DNA of 64,000 bases from Halosimplex halobium (lineage in GTDB: Archaea > Halobacteriota > Halobacteria > Halobacteriales > Haloarculaceae). The notes beneath the pieces are model-generated. The model did not search any database. It had not been told where the DNA came from and was given only the letters and a program-made list of their open reading frames with translations. The DNA lies in contig NZ_JBLKNX010000024.1 in assembly GCF_051414055.1 (NCBI RefSeq), positions 9,441 to 73,440 on the forward strand, written 5' to 3'. Numbering within the stretch: the first letter of the stretch is position 1; each line of letters opens with the position of its first letter. Below, one piece after another: positions 1-7,225 of this stretch. The translations under genes and the position numbers were made by a program.

Positions 1-1
1 T

Positions 2-955
2 GTCGACGTTTCAGACGACGACATTACGTTCGAATTCGCCCGTCTCAGTCCGGAATACGAGCGACAGACCGGCCTCACCACCGAAGAGGTGCGGGGAGAA
101 ACGCCTCGTGATGTATTCGGTGAGCAAGAGGGAGCTGAACTCGAAGCAAACTATCACCGGTGTGTCAAAGCACGCGAGCCGATCTCGTATCAGGAAGAGC
201 TAGAAATCGATGAAGAGGCGCGCATCTGGCAGACGAATCTCGCACCGGTACTCACCGACGGCGACGTAACCCGTCTCGTAGGAATCACCCGGAACGTCAC
301 CGACCGCGTCGAACGGGAACGACAGCTTCGTCGGCAAAAGGAGCGGCTCGACGAGTTTGCGAGCGTCGTCTCCCACGACCTGCGCAACCCGCTCAACGTC
401 GCACAGGGCCGCGCAACGATCCTCGATGAACAGACAGAGAGCGAACATCTCGACCCACTCCTGCGGGCACTCGACCGGATGGAAGCTATCGTCGAGGACA
501 CGCTGACACTCGCTCGTCAAGGTGAGACGATAGACGAAACGGAGTCGGTCAGTCTGACCGATCTCGTCGGGAACTGCTGGGGAACGGTAGACACAGACGC
601 GGCGACCCTCGAGATAACTGATGAGATGACATTCCAGGGCGATCGCGACCGATTACGGCACGTGTTCGAGAATCTGTTCCGAAACGCTATCGAACACGGC
701 GGCACGGACGTGACCGTTCGTGTCGGACGTGTCGGTGAAGACACTATCTACGTCGAAGACGATGGGTCCGGGATCCCCGCAGATCGGGGCGAGGAGATTT
801 TCGAACCGGGCCATTCTTCGACGAATGATGGCACCGGATTCGGACTAACCATCGTGAAGCGGATCGTAGAGGCTCACGGGTGGACGGTGTCTGTGACAGA
901 CGGGTCTGAGGGTGGGGCGCGGTTCGAGCTCGTGATGTCACAATCGGAGGGATGA
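2..955 (+). CDS. PAS-domain sensor histidine kinase, 5' end cut by the window edge
   Basis: The frame is open from base 2, so the N-terminus lies outside the window. What is visible is a PAS domain (about the first 95 codons, ending in the ITRNVTDR segment), then a HisKA helix with the phospho-acceptor histidine in the motif VSHDLRNPL (codon 374-376). After that comes an HATPase_c domain with N box (ENLFRNAIEHGG), G1 (DDGSGIP) and G2 (DGTGFGLTIV). It is a cytoplasmic haloarchaeal-type kinase that would autophosphorylate and pass phosphate to an unknown regulator. No receiver or partner gene follows. GC content is a little lower than in the core block after 2 kb. Confidence 0.9.
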   Translation, partial: VDVSDDDITFEFARLSPEYERQTGLTTEEVRGETPRDVFGEQEGAELEANYHRCVKAREPISYQEELEIDEEARIWQTNLAPVLTDGDVTRLVGITRNVTDRVERERQLRRQKERLDEFASVVSHDLRNPLNVAQGRATILDEQTESEHLDPLLRALDRMEAIVEDTLTLARQGETIDETESVSLTDLVGNCWGTVDTDAATLEITDEMTFQGDRDRLRHVFENLFRNAIEHGGTDVTVRVGRVGEDTIYVEDDGSGIPADRGEEIFEPGHSSTNDGTGFGLTIVKRIVEAHGWTVSVTDGSEGGARFELVMSQSEG

Positions 956-1028
956 CCCGTACTCAGACACGGCACTGTCGTCCATGCATTGAGACGACAC
1001 CCGCTATGGAGGGGGCGATATGCGTATC

Positions 1029-1388
1029 TCACCGATATTCCGAAATCGACTGGGAAGGCACGTAGTATCCGATTTCATCGATCCACGTCGACAGCCACTC
1101 GTCGGCAGTTGGCTCATCAATCTTTCCAGCATCGATCGCAGCCAACAGAACCCCGACCGACCCGACAACGGTCACGCCTTGGTCTTTCACAAACGATCGG
1201 GCATCCCCGTCGTCGGTCAGTAGACGACCGTCCGCAGCGTCTGCCACGGCAAACGCCTGTGTTTCACCGGGATCGAGATGGTCATTGACAACCGCTTCTC
1301 TGTTTGCGACGGTGTTCGGAATCGTCGCGACCTGAATCTCGTCGTCGAGTGTATCGAGTGCCGACTGAAGATATGGGTGGTTATACAC
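1029..1388 (-). pseudogene. PIN-domain (VapC/DUF3368-like) protein, N-terminus lost at a mobile element
   Basis: The 119 codons contain the C-terminal part of a PIN-type nuclease-like protein. LDPGETQAFAVADAADG followed by LLTDDGDAR resembles the central and third acidic motifs of DUF3368/VapC proteins, and the tail has the usual hydrophobic helix before GYYVPS. The N-terminal beta strand with the first catalytic aspartate is missing. The only start is a GTG at 1388, exactly where the mobile element at 1380-1954 begins. I infer that the insertion or a later deletion removed about 40 to 50 N-terminal residues, because they are not on the other side of the element. No antitoxin partner is visible. 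Confidence 0.6.
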
Positions 1389-1519
1389 TGAACAGGCGCA
1401 ATACCACGGCCTTCAGGCCGTGGATACGCGCCGTCACTTGTGCTCACAGTCCACCGTTCAAACGCCGTCACCGAGTTTCCCATAGTGACGTTTAAGTGAT
1501 AGGACGCCCTACTGAGGAG

Positions 1520-1954
1520 GAGGAATCGGTCGGAACGGAGCGGATTCCGAACCGTCCTTCGGAGGTGGCCTGTCCACCCACGTAACGAGGTCGTTCGAAA
1601 ATCGCAGATTTTCGTGATCACGAGAGACGGAGTCTCTCGGACGACAGTATCCGAAAGGGCAGTCGGTGAACACACATGCTAGAAGCGTGTGCCCGTGCCG
1701 ACTGCTCAAAGCAAAACAGACGATACCCCCAAGTCCGGTGACGCGTGCCGGCGTCCCCGTGGCAAAAACAACACCGGGACGCCGTACACGGTCGAGGAGA
1801 GGGGTAACGGCGGTTTGGCACTGCCAGCAGTCCACCAGTCCGATACCGTGGGACTACCCGTGCCCGAACGGGCTGGGAGTCCGGTGATTGGGCTGCGAAC
1901 CTGAAACTCCCACCGCTCGGGATTCCTCCGCGTTCACGCGGAGGAGGATGTCAA
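1520..1954 (+). ncRNA. Putative structured RNA of the IS605-like element (omega-RNA-like), copy 1
   Basis: A transcript from the TATA-like box at 1491 would run to the right end. Predicted stems include 1673-1680 with 1684-1691 (8 bp, 3-base loop), GGCGTCCC pairing with GGGACGCC, GGCGGT with ACTGCC, GCCC with GGGC, AGTCC with GGGCT, and the terminal stem 1925-1944. Where copies 1 and 2 differ, pairing is kept: G1678-C1686 is C-G in copy 2, and two G-U pairs become Watson-Crick pairs. TnpB guide RNAs end at the right end of the element, with the flanking host DNA as guide; here that flank is the FUN14 gene. The function is inferred, and no expression data are available. Confidence 0.5.
1596..1639. 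repeat. Double hairpin inserted in copy 1 of the element
   Basis: Two perfect 8-bp stems, each with a 3-base loop, lie 6 bases apart: CGAAAATC-GCA-GATTTTCG and CGAGAGAC-GGA-GTCTCTCG, separated by the palindrome TGATCA. The block is absent from copy 2, so it was gained by one copy or lost from the other. Confidence 0.7.
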
Positions 1955-2280
1955 CCCTTCTTGAAGCCGACGAGGAAGCCGCCGGTGAAGCCGGCGCTGA
2001 CCGGGATGACCGACAGCAGGCTCACGACGATCCCCGGCGGCTGATTCGCGGTCGCGGCGTCGGTCGCGGCGCTGCTCGCGTTGACGAGCCCCGCCGAGAG
2101 GCGGTCCCAGTCCACGATCAGGATGCCCTGCGACTCGAGGAACTTGAACAGCGCCAGTTCGAGGCCGACGAGGATCGCGATGATCTTCGCGACCTTCTTC
2201 GCCGTGAAGCCGATCAGTCCCCCGATCACGGCGCCCGATCCCAGTTCCAGCCCGATCTGTTGCAGGCCGATGTCTACCAT
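1951..2280 (-). CDS. FUN14 family membrane protein
   Basis: This is a small membrane protein of 109 residues from the ATG at 2280; an upstream start would add an unlikely Arg/Gly-rich extension. It shows the FUN14 pattern: an N-terminal amphipathic part, the glycine-rich helix GAVIGGLIGFTAKKVAKI, a second hydrophobic stretch, then a C-terminal helix ending in GGFLVGFKKG. The family is named after eukaryotic mitochondrial mitophagy receptors; the archaeal role is unknown. Its stop codon TGA is formed by the last bases (TCAA on the plus strand) of the mobile element copy 1, so the element abuts the reading frame exactly. Confidence 0.85.
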   Translation of the reverse strand: MVDIGLQQIGLELGSGAVIGGLIGFTAKKVAKIIAILVGLELALFKFLESQGILIVDWDRLSAGLVNASSAATDAATANQPPGIVVSLLSVIPVSAGFTGGFLVGFKKG

Positions 2281-2440
2281 ATCCGACCCGGTGACGGCGG
2301 CGGAATAAGGCTCTTGTGCCCGCCGGCCGGCGCGTAGCCCCGGCTTACCGGGGCCGGCCACGGGTCCGTGATCACGGGATATTGAGGTCTGAGCCGGTAA
2401 GTCGGCGGGCTGTCGGATCCGTCGGCGGCAAGCGACCAGA

Positions 2441-2450
2441 GTTTAAATAC
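2441..2450 (+). promoter_or_regulatory. TATA box of hflX
   Basis: GTTTAAATAC lies 24 to 33 bases before the GTG start at 2474. This is the archaeal TATA position for a leaderless mRNA and supports the GTG as the true start. Confidence 0.7.
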
Positions 2451-2473
2451 GCGGGTGACGTAGCCACGCGCGA

Positions 2474-3784
2474 GTGACGGAGACAGGATCCGAACGGCGG
2501 GCTGTCGTCGCCAAGCGCGTCGACAGCGGACGGGCCAACACGACGGAGATCCGCGACCTCGCGCGCGCGGCCGGCTACGACGTGGTCGGCGAGGTGACCC
2601 AGACCAGGAAGGAGGACCCCGCGACCCACATCGGGGAGGGGAAAGTCGCGACGCTGGCGCGCCGGGTCGTCGAGACGGAGGCGACGGTCGTCGTCTTCGA
2701 CAACCAGCTCGGCCCCTACCAGACGTACAACATCGGCAACGAACTCCCGGAGGGGGTCAAGCTGGTCGACCGCTTCCGGCTCATCCTCGAGATCTTCGGC
2801 CAGCGCGCCCAGACGCGCAAGGCCCAGCTACAGGTCGAGCTCGCGGAACTGCGTTACGAGCTCCCGCGCGCGGAGGCGAAGGCCAGCCTCGCCCGGCGCG
2901 ACGAGCGGCCGGGGTTCATGGGGCTGGGCGAGTACGACGAGAGCCGCGAGCAGGACATCAAGGCCCAGATCTCCCGCATTCGCGACGAACTGGAACAGAT
3001 CGAGGAGACCGAGGAACACCGCCGGGCCCAGCGCCGCGAGTCGGGGTTTGACCTGGTGGCGCTGGCCGGCTACACGAACGCCGGGAAGTCGACGCTGCTC
3101 CGGCGGCTGGCCGAGGACGTCGAGGTCGACGAGAACGAGGACCTGCATCCCGACCTGGACGCGACCGCCGAGTCCGAGGACCGCCTGTTCACGACGCTGG
3201 GAACGACGACTCGCCGGGCCGACATGGACCAGCGGGACGTGCTCGTCACCGACACGGTCGGGTTCATCTCGGACCTGCCCCACTGGCTGGTCGAGTCGTT
3301 CAAGTCGACGCTCGACTCGGTCTACCGGGCGGACCTGGTCCTGCTGGTCGTCGACGTGAGCGAGTCGACAGAGGAGATCCGCGAGAAGCTCGTCACGTGT
3401 CACGACACCCTCGCCGAGCGCAACGAGGCGCCCATCGTGACGGTCCTGAACAAGATCGACACGGTCGACGCCGAGGAGGTCCAGCGCAAGCGGGAGGCGC
3501 TGTCGGCGCTGGCGCCCAACCCGGTCGCCGTGTCGGCGCGGACCGGCGAGAGCGTCGACGACCTCCGCGAGCGGATCCACGCGGAACTGCCGGACTACGA
3601 GCGCGAGCGGCTCGTCCTGCCGATGACCGACGACACGATGTCGCTCGTCTCGTGGATCCACGACAACGCCCACGTCGACTCGGTCGACTACGGCGACCAG
3701 GTGGTCATCGAGTTCGAGGGCCGCCCCGCGGTCGTCGAACGGTCGCGCTCGAAGGCCGGTGACCTCGTCGAGGCGTCGGCCTGA
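2474..3784 (+). CDS. hflX: GTPase HflX
   Basis: This protein of 436 residues starts at a GTG. The N-terminal HflX domain includes the typical segments around GEGKVATLARRVVETE and VFDNQLGPYQTYNIG, followed by a coiled coil (about residues 120-190). The G domain has G1 GYTNAGKST (about 199-207), G3 DTVGF (about 260-264) and G4 NKID (about 326-329). HflX binds the ribosome and, in bacteria, rescues stalled or stressed 70S particles; archaeal HflX binds large subunits. It stands alone after its own promoter. The family assignment is secure, while the haloarchaeal role follows from homologues. Confidence 0.95.
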   Translation: MTETGSERRAVVAKRVDSGRANTTEIRDLARAAGYDVVGEVTQTRKEDPATHIGEGKVATLARRVVETEATVVVFDNQLGPYQTYNIGNELPEGVKLVDRFRLILEIFGQRAQTRKAQLQVELAELRYELPRAEAKASLARRDERPGFMGLGEYDESREQDIKAQISRIRDELEQIEETEEHRRAQRRESGFDLVALAGYTNAGKSTLLRRLAEDVEVDENEDLHPDLDATAESEDRLFTTLGTTTRRADMDQRDVLVTDTVGFISDLPHWLVESFKSTLDSVYRADLVLLVVDVSESTEEIREKLVTCHDTLAERNEAPIVTVLNKIDTVDAEEVQRKREALSALAPNPVAVSARTGESVDDLRERIHAELPDYERERLVLPMTDDTMSLVSWIHDNAHVDSVDYGDQVVIEFEGRPAVVERSRSKAGDLVEASA

Positions 3785-3824
3785 GACTGCTGGGGCCGGC
3801 CTGTCGACCGGCCCCGGGCGCCGG

Positions 3825-4292
3825 TCAGTCCGCGTTTTGCTCGTTCCCCGAATGTTCCTCCCGCCAGTCGAGCGCCCGTTCGCGCAGTTCCCGACAGCGC
3901 TCGCCCTCGACGGTCAGGTCCGGGACGGCCACCGGCGAGCCGTCCTCGTCGATGGCGACGAAGACGAACTGCGACTCGGTGGTCATCTCCTGTTCGCCGG
4001 TCCGGGGGTTCTCGCGGGTCGCCCGGAGGTGGACGTTGACGCTGGAGCGCCCCTCGTCGAAGACGAACGACTCGATGACGACCACCTCGCCGGTCGGGAT
4101 CGGCCGGTGGAAGTCCATGCGGTCGATCGAGGCGGTGACGCAGGGCTCGCCGGCGAATCGCATCGCCGACATCGCGCCGAGCTCGTCCATCCACTTCATC
4201 ACGTTGCCCCCGTGGACGGTGCCGTAGTTGTTCGCGTGGTTGGGCTGGACGCGCCACCGGTTCTCCAGGTAGGTGTCGCTGACTTTCGGCAT
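3825..4292 (-). CDS. Acyl-CoA thioesterase, hotdog fold
   Basis: From the ATG at 4292 it codes for 155 residues. The BFIT/BACH-type hotdog signature is clear: NHANNYGTVHGGNVMKWMDE near residue 20, with the Asn and the acidic residue used in this family, then MDFHRPIPTGEVV and a C-terminal EGERCRELRERA helix. Family members hydrolyse acyl-CoA to free acid and CoA in the cytoplasm; the substrate cannot be read from sequence. The longer frame to 4340 adds 16 residues without family character. It is convergent with hflX and is followed by an alcohol dehydrogenase in the same direction 61 bases upstream. Confidence 0.88.
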   Translation of the reverse strand: MPKVSDTYLENRWRVQPNHANNYGTVHGGNVMKWMDELGAMSAMRFAGEPCVTASIDRMDFHRPIPTGEVVVIESFVFDEGRSSVNVHLRATRENPRTGEQEMTTESQFVFVAIDEDGSPVAVPDLTVEGERCRELRERALDWREEHSGNEQNAD

Positions 4293-4353
4293 GGTCCGAC
4301 AGAGGGGCGGGAGGCTTGTCGGTCTACCGGCGCCGGTCACGTCGCCGGGCCGG

Positions 4354-5400
4354 TCACGGCTTCACGAGCACCTTGATCGCCTCGCGCTCGTCCATCGCGC
4401 GGTACCCCTCGGCGATGTCCTCCAGCGAGACGGTCTTGTCGAAGATGGGCGACGGGTCGAGGGTCCCCTGGAGGACGTCGGCGAGCAGTTCGTCGGCGTA
4501 GGCGCGGACCGGCGCGACGCCGCCCGCGAGGGTCACGTTGTCGCCGAAGAAGTCGAACAGGTCTAGCCCCTCGTCGAGACCGTGAGGGACGCCGACGTAG
4601 CCGACGGTCCCGCCGGGACGGGCGACGCCGGCGGCCGTCTCCATCGCGCTCGCGGCGCCGACGCACTCCAGGACGTGCTCGGCGCCGCCGTGGGTCAGGT
4701 CGGTGACGTGGCCCACCACGTCGTCGACGCCCTCGGACCCGCCCAGTACCGTCTCGGTGGCGCCGAACTCCTCGGCGATGTCCAGGCGGTCCTCGTGGTG
4801 GCCGACGGCGACGACGCGGGACGCGCCAAGCCGTTTCGCGGCGAGCACCCCACAGAGGCCGACCGCCCCGTCACCGACGACGACGCAGGTGTCGCCCTCG
4901 CCGACGCCGGCGCTGACCGCGGCGTGGTGGCCGGTCCCCATCACGTCGGTCAGCGGGAGCACCGACCGGAGGGTGTCCTCGTCGTCGGCGTGGCGGTCGG
5001 GGATGCGGACGAGCGTCCCGTCGGCGTGGGGCGAGCGGACGTACTCGCCCTGTGCGCCCCCGTTGTCGCCGCCCCAGCCGTCCCCGTTCACGCAAGAGGT
5101 GTGCAGGCCGCGGCGGCAGAACTCGCACTCGCCGCAGCTGACGACGAAGGGCGCGAACACACGGTCGCCGGGCTCGACGCTCGTCACGTCCTCGCCGACC
5201 TCTTCGACGATGCCCATCGGTTCGTGGCCGATGCGGGAGGGCGTGTCGCGGTCGTCCTCGCCCCGGTAGGGCCACAGGTCCGAGCCGCAGACGCAGGTGT
5301 GGGTGACCCGGACCAGCGCGTCACCGGGGTTCTCGATCTCGGGGCGGTCCACGTCGTCGACTCGGATGTCCCGCTCGCCGTGGTAGATGGCTGCGCGCAT
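4354..5400 (-). CDS. Zinc-dependent medium-chain alcohol dehydrogenase
   Basis: The protein has 348 residues from the ATG at 5400. The catalytic zinc ligands are in CVCGSDLW and GHEPMG. The structural zinc is held by four cysteines in CGECEFCRRGLHTSC, and the Rossmann fold has GDGAVGLCGVLAAKRLGA. This is the tetrameric NAD(P)-dependent medium-chain dehydrogenase family; close relatives act on threonine, sorbitol, glutathione-formaldehyde or sugars, and substrate choice cannot be called. A TATA-like TTTTTT lies about 30 bases upstream (5427-5435), so transcription probably starts near the ATG. Upstream, an 82-bp palindrome separates it from the SGNH hydrolase gene. Confidence 0.9.
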   Translation of the reverse strand: MRAAIYHGERDIRVDDVDRPEIENPGDALVRVTHTCVCGSDLWPYRGEDDRDTPSRIGHEPMGIVEEVGEDVTSVEPGDRVFAPFVVSCGECEFCRRGLHTSCVNGDGWGGDNGGAQGEYVRSPHADGTLVRIPDRHADDEDTLRSVLPLTDVMGTGHHAAVSAGVGEGDTCVVVGDGAVGLCGVLAAKRLGASRVVAVGHHEDRLDIAEEFGATETVLGGSEGVDDVVGHVTDLTHGGAEHVLECVGAASAMETAAGVARPGGTVGYVGVPHGLDEGLDLFDFFGDNVTLAGGVAPVRAYADELLADVLQGTLDPSPIFDKTVSLEDIAEGYRAMDEREAIKVLVKP

Positions 5401-5512
5401 ACATGCAGTCGTGAGTGCGCTACGGGCAAAAAAGCGAAGGAACCGGACACCGCCGGACCGGCGCTCGAATCGAGGCGGAGACCGACCGCGGTGACCGCCG
5501 AGCGGGTCGCTC

Positions 5513-5594
5513 ATACGGATGATTGCAAGCGTTTTCCGGGTCGACCGCACCCAGTCGTGCGGTCGATCCCGGAATGTCTTGCAATCATCCGTAT
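5513..5594. repeat. 82-bp near-perfect palindrome (inverted repeat)
   Basis: Outer arms 5513-5529 and 5578-5594 are perfectly complementary over 17 bases. Inner arms 5534-5550 and 5557-5574 pair with a single bulged base around a 6-base centre. The right end overlaps the stop codon of the SGNH hydrolase gene. It may be a terminator for that gene, a cruciform or a small mobile palindromic element. No second copy was seen in the window. Confidence 0.85.
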
Positions 5595-6607
5595 CAGTCC
5601 AGCACCGTCCCGAGATGTTCGGCGACCCCGTCGCCGATGGCCAGCATGCCCTCGTCGCCGGGGTGGAGCACGTCCCACGTCAGGTCCGAGGCCGAGACCA
5701 CGTCGGTCCCCTCGACGAGCGAGAGGTTGTCGTGGGGCGACTCCGCGACGACCGAGCGCAGCGCCTCACGGAACTCCCTGGCGCGGTCGGAGTCGCCGCT
5801 CTCGGTCACGTCCGCGAAGTAGGGGAACAGCGTCACTGCGACGACTGGCTTGTCCGGGTGAGCGCCGGCGACGGTGTCGACGAAGTACTCGACCCGCTCG
5901 CGGAACTCCGCGGTCGAGAACTCCGCGTTGGCCATGTTGACCGACAGCGCCAGCGTCGCAACGTCCCAGTCGTCGCGCTCGGCGATGTAGTCGGCCAGCT
6001 CCGGTTCGCAGTGGGCCGACCCCGACGATCCGAGGTTCACCGCGTCCAGGCCGCAGTTGCGCGCGACCCGCGAGACGTAGCTCAGGTGGGCCGCCGACGC
6101 CTTGGCGCCCTCGGTGATCGAGGTGCCGTAGGCGAGGTAGCGCCGGTCGGGAAGTTCCCCGGCCTCGGGCGGGCGGCAGTCGCCGGCCACGCCGTGCAGC
6201 GCGACGGGGACGATCCGCTCGGGGACGATCCGGCAGACCCGCGGGTCGAAGCGGCCCGTGTCGACCGACCCGTCGAGTTCGGCCAGTCGGTCGGGGACCG
6301 AGAGCGTCAGCGTCTCCGTTCCGGGACCGACCTCGCGGACCTGCCAGGGCTGGAACGACCCCCAGAAGACGCGCATCTCCGCCCGCTCGGGCGTCGAGAG
6401 CGTCACCTCGACCCCGGCGTCGTCGCTGTCGGGTACGAAGCGGACCTCGCTGTGGGAGACGCAGGACAGCCGCTCGCGGCCCATGTCGGTGAGCGACTCC
6501 CGGACCGACGCGGGGACGCGACAGAGTCGGTCGCCGCCGTCGGTCCACTCCGCGGGCTCGGTCTCGGCAACGTTGTGCAGGGAGACGGAAGGGTGCGTGC
6601 CGGTCAT
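5594..6607 (-). CDS. SGNH/GDSL-type hydrolase (CE2-like two-domain esterase)
   Basis: The 337 residues start at the ATG at 6607. There is an N-terminal beta-rich domain (about 1-150) and a C-terminal SGNH fold with block I YGTSITEGA (nucleophile Ser), the Gly block NLGSSGSAHCEP, the Asn block SVNMAN, and the catalytic Asp/His block DVLHPGDEG. This arrangement resembles carbohydrate esterase family 2 and related acylhydrolases. There is no signal peptide, so it should act in the cytoplasm. The substrate is unknown. It is 108 bases downstream of moaC in the same direction. Confidence 0.8.
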   Translation of the reverse strand: MTGTHPSVSLHNVAETEPAEWTDGGDRLCRVPASVRESLTDMGRERLSCVSHSEVRFVPDSDDAGVEVTLSTPERAEMRVFWGSFQPWQVREVGPGTETLTLSVPDRLAELDGSVDTGRFDPRVCRIVPERIVPVALHGVAGDCRPPEAGELPDRRYLAYGTSITEGAKASAAHLSYVSRVARNCGLDAVNLGSSGSAHCEPELADYIAERDDWDVATLALSVNMANAEFSTAEFRERVEYFVDTVAGAHPDKPVVAVTLFPYFADVTESGDSDRAREFREALRSVVAESPHDNLSLVEGTDVVSASDLTWDVLHPGDEGMLAIGDGVAEHLGTVLD

Positions 6608-6715
6608 TCGACCGACCCGTGGACGGCCCGGGACATACCGATTCCGCCTCCGGCGAGGGCGGCCGGCAGAACAGGGTGGTCGGCACGCGACCCGAGTGTG
6701 GTGCACGACGAAGAA

Positions 6716-7225
6716 CTACAGCGGCCGCTTGGTCTTCTCGACGACTTCGACGGACTCGATCCCGGTCTCCGGGTACTCGCCGTCGGCGTCCTTCTCGGCC
6801 GACTTCACCATGTCCCAGACGACGTTGAGCCCGGTCGTCGTCCCTTCGAGCGCCTCCATCTCGCAGCCGGTCTTGCCGGTCGTCTCGACCGCGACGGTGA
6901 GCTCGATCGCGTCGTCGCCGAGGGAGAAGTCGGTGTCGACGTTCGTGACCGGGATCTGGTGACACATCGGGATCGTCTCCCAGGTGTGCTTGACCGCCTG
7001 GATCGCGCCGATCCGGGCGGTCGCGAGCACGTCGCCCTTGTCGACCGCGTTGTCCCGGACGGCGTCGACGGTTTCGGGACGGAGCCGGATGACCCCGCGG
7101 GCGACGGCCCGCCGGGCGGTGTCGGGCTTGTCGCCCACGTCGACCATCTGTGCCTCGCCCGACTCGTCGGTGTGGGTGAGGTCGGCCGCTTCCGTCCCCT
7201 CTCCTGCTCCGTCGTCGCCGCTCAC
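6716..7225 (-). CDS. moaC: Cyclic pyranopterin monophosphate synthase MoaC
   Basis: The 169 residues form the second enzyme of molybdenum cofactor synthesis, converting 3',8-cyclo-7,8-dihydro-GTP to cyclic pyranopterin monophosphate. Conserved blocks are seen: MVDVGDKPDTARRAVA, the histidine-containing MCHQIPVTNVDTDF, and EMEALEGTTTGLNVVWDMVK with the catalytic acidic and lysine residues. A short acidic extension (about 26 residues) precedes the domain. The start overlaps the stop of nnr (ATGA, 7222-7225), indicating translational coupling. Confidence 0.95.
   Translation of the reverse strand: MSGDDGAGEGTEAADLTHTDESGEAQMVDVGDKPDTARRAVARGVIRLRPETVDAVRDNAVDKGDVLATARIGAIQAVKHTWETIPMCHQIPVTNVDTDFSLGDDAIELTVAVETTGKTGCEMEALEGTTTGLNVVWDMVKSAEKDADGEYPETGIESVEVVEKTKRPL

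Larger units (their letters stand above)
1380..1954 (+). mobile_element. IS200/IS605-like element without transposase or TnpB, copy 1
   Basis: This is nearly identical over most of its length to 59138-59661. The left end carries a perfect 8-bp hairpin with a TTCA loop (1404-1423), and the right end another (1925-1944). Such subterminal hairpins are the hallmark of IS200/IS605 ends read by Y1 transposases. Both copies start with GTTATAC near the left end and finish with GGATGTCAA. Inside there is a TATA-like TTTAAGTG (1491-1498) but no credible protein. The 3' 260 bases fold strongly. Copy 1 carries about 50 extra bases with two hairpins (1596-1639). I infer an internally deleted, non-autonomous derivative that would need TnpA supplied from elsewhere. 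Confidence 0.75.

Noticed and set aside
1666..1904. Short overlapping frames inside the protein-less element (also 59343-59611)
   Set aside because: The two copies differ in ways that preserve RNA pairing rather than protein sequence, and neither frame resembles TnpB beyond a few residues.
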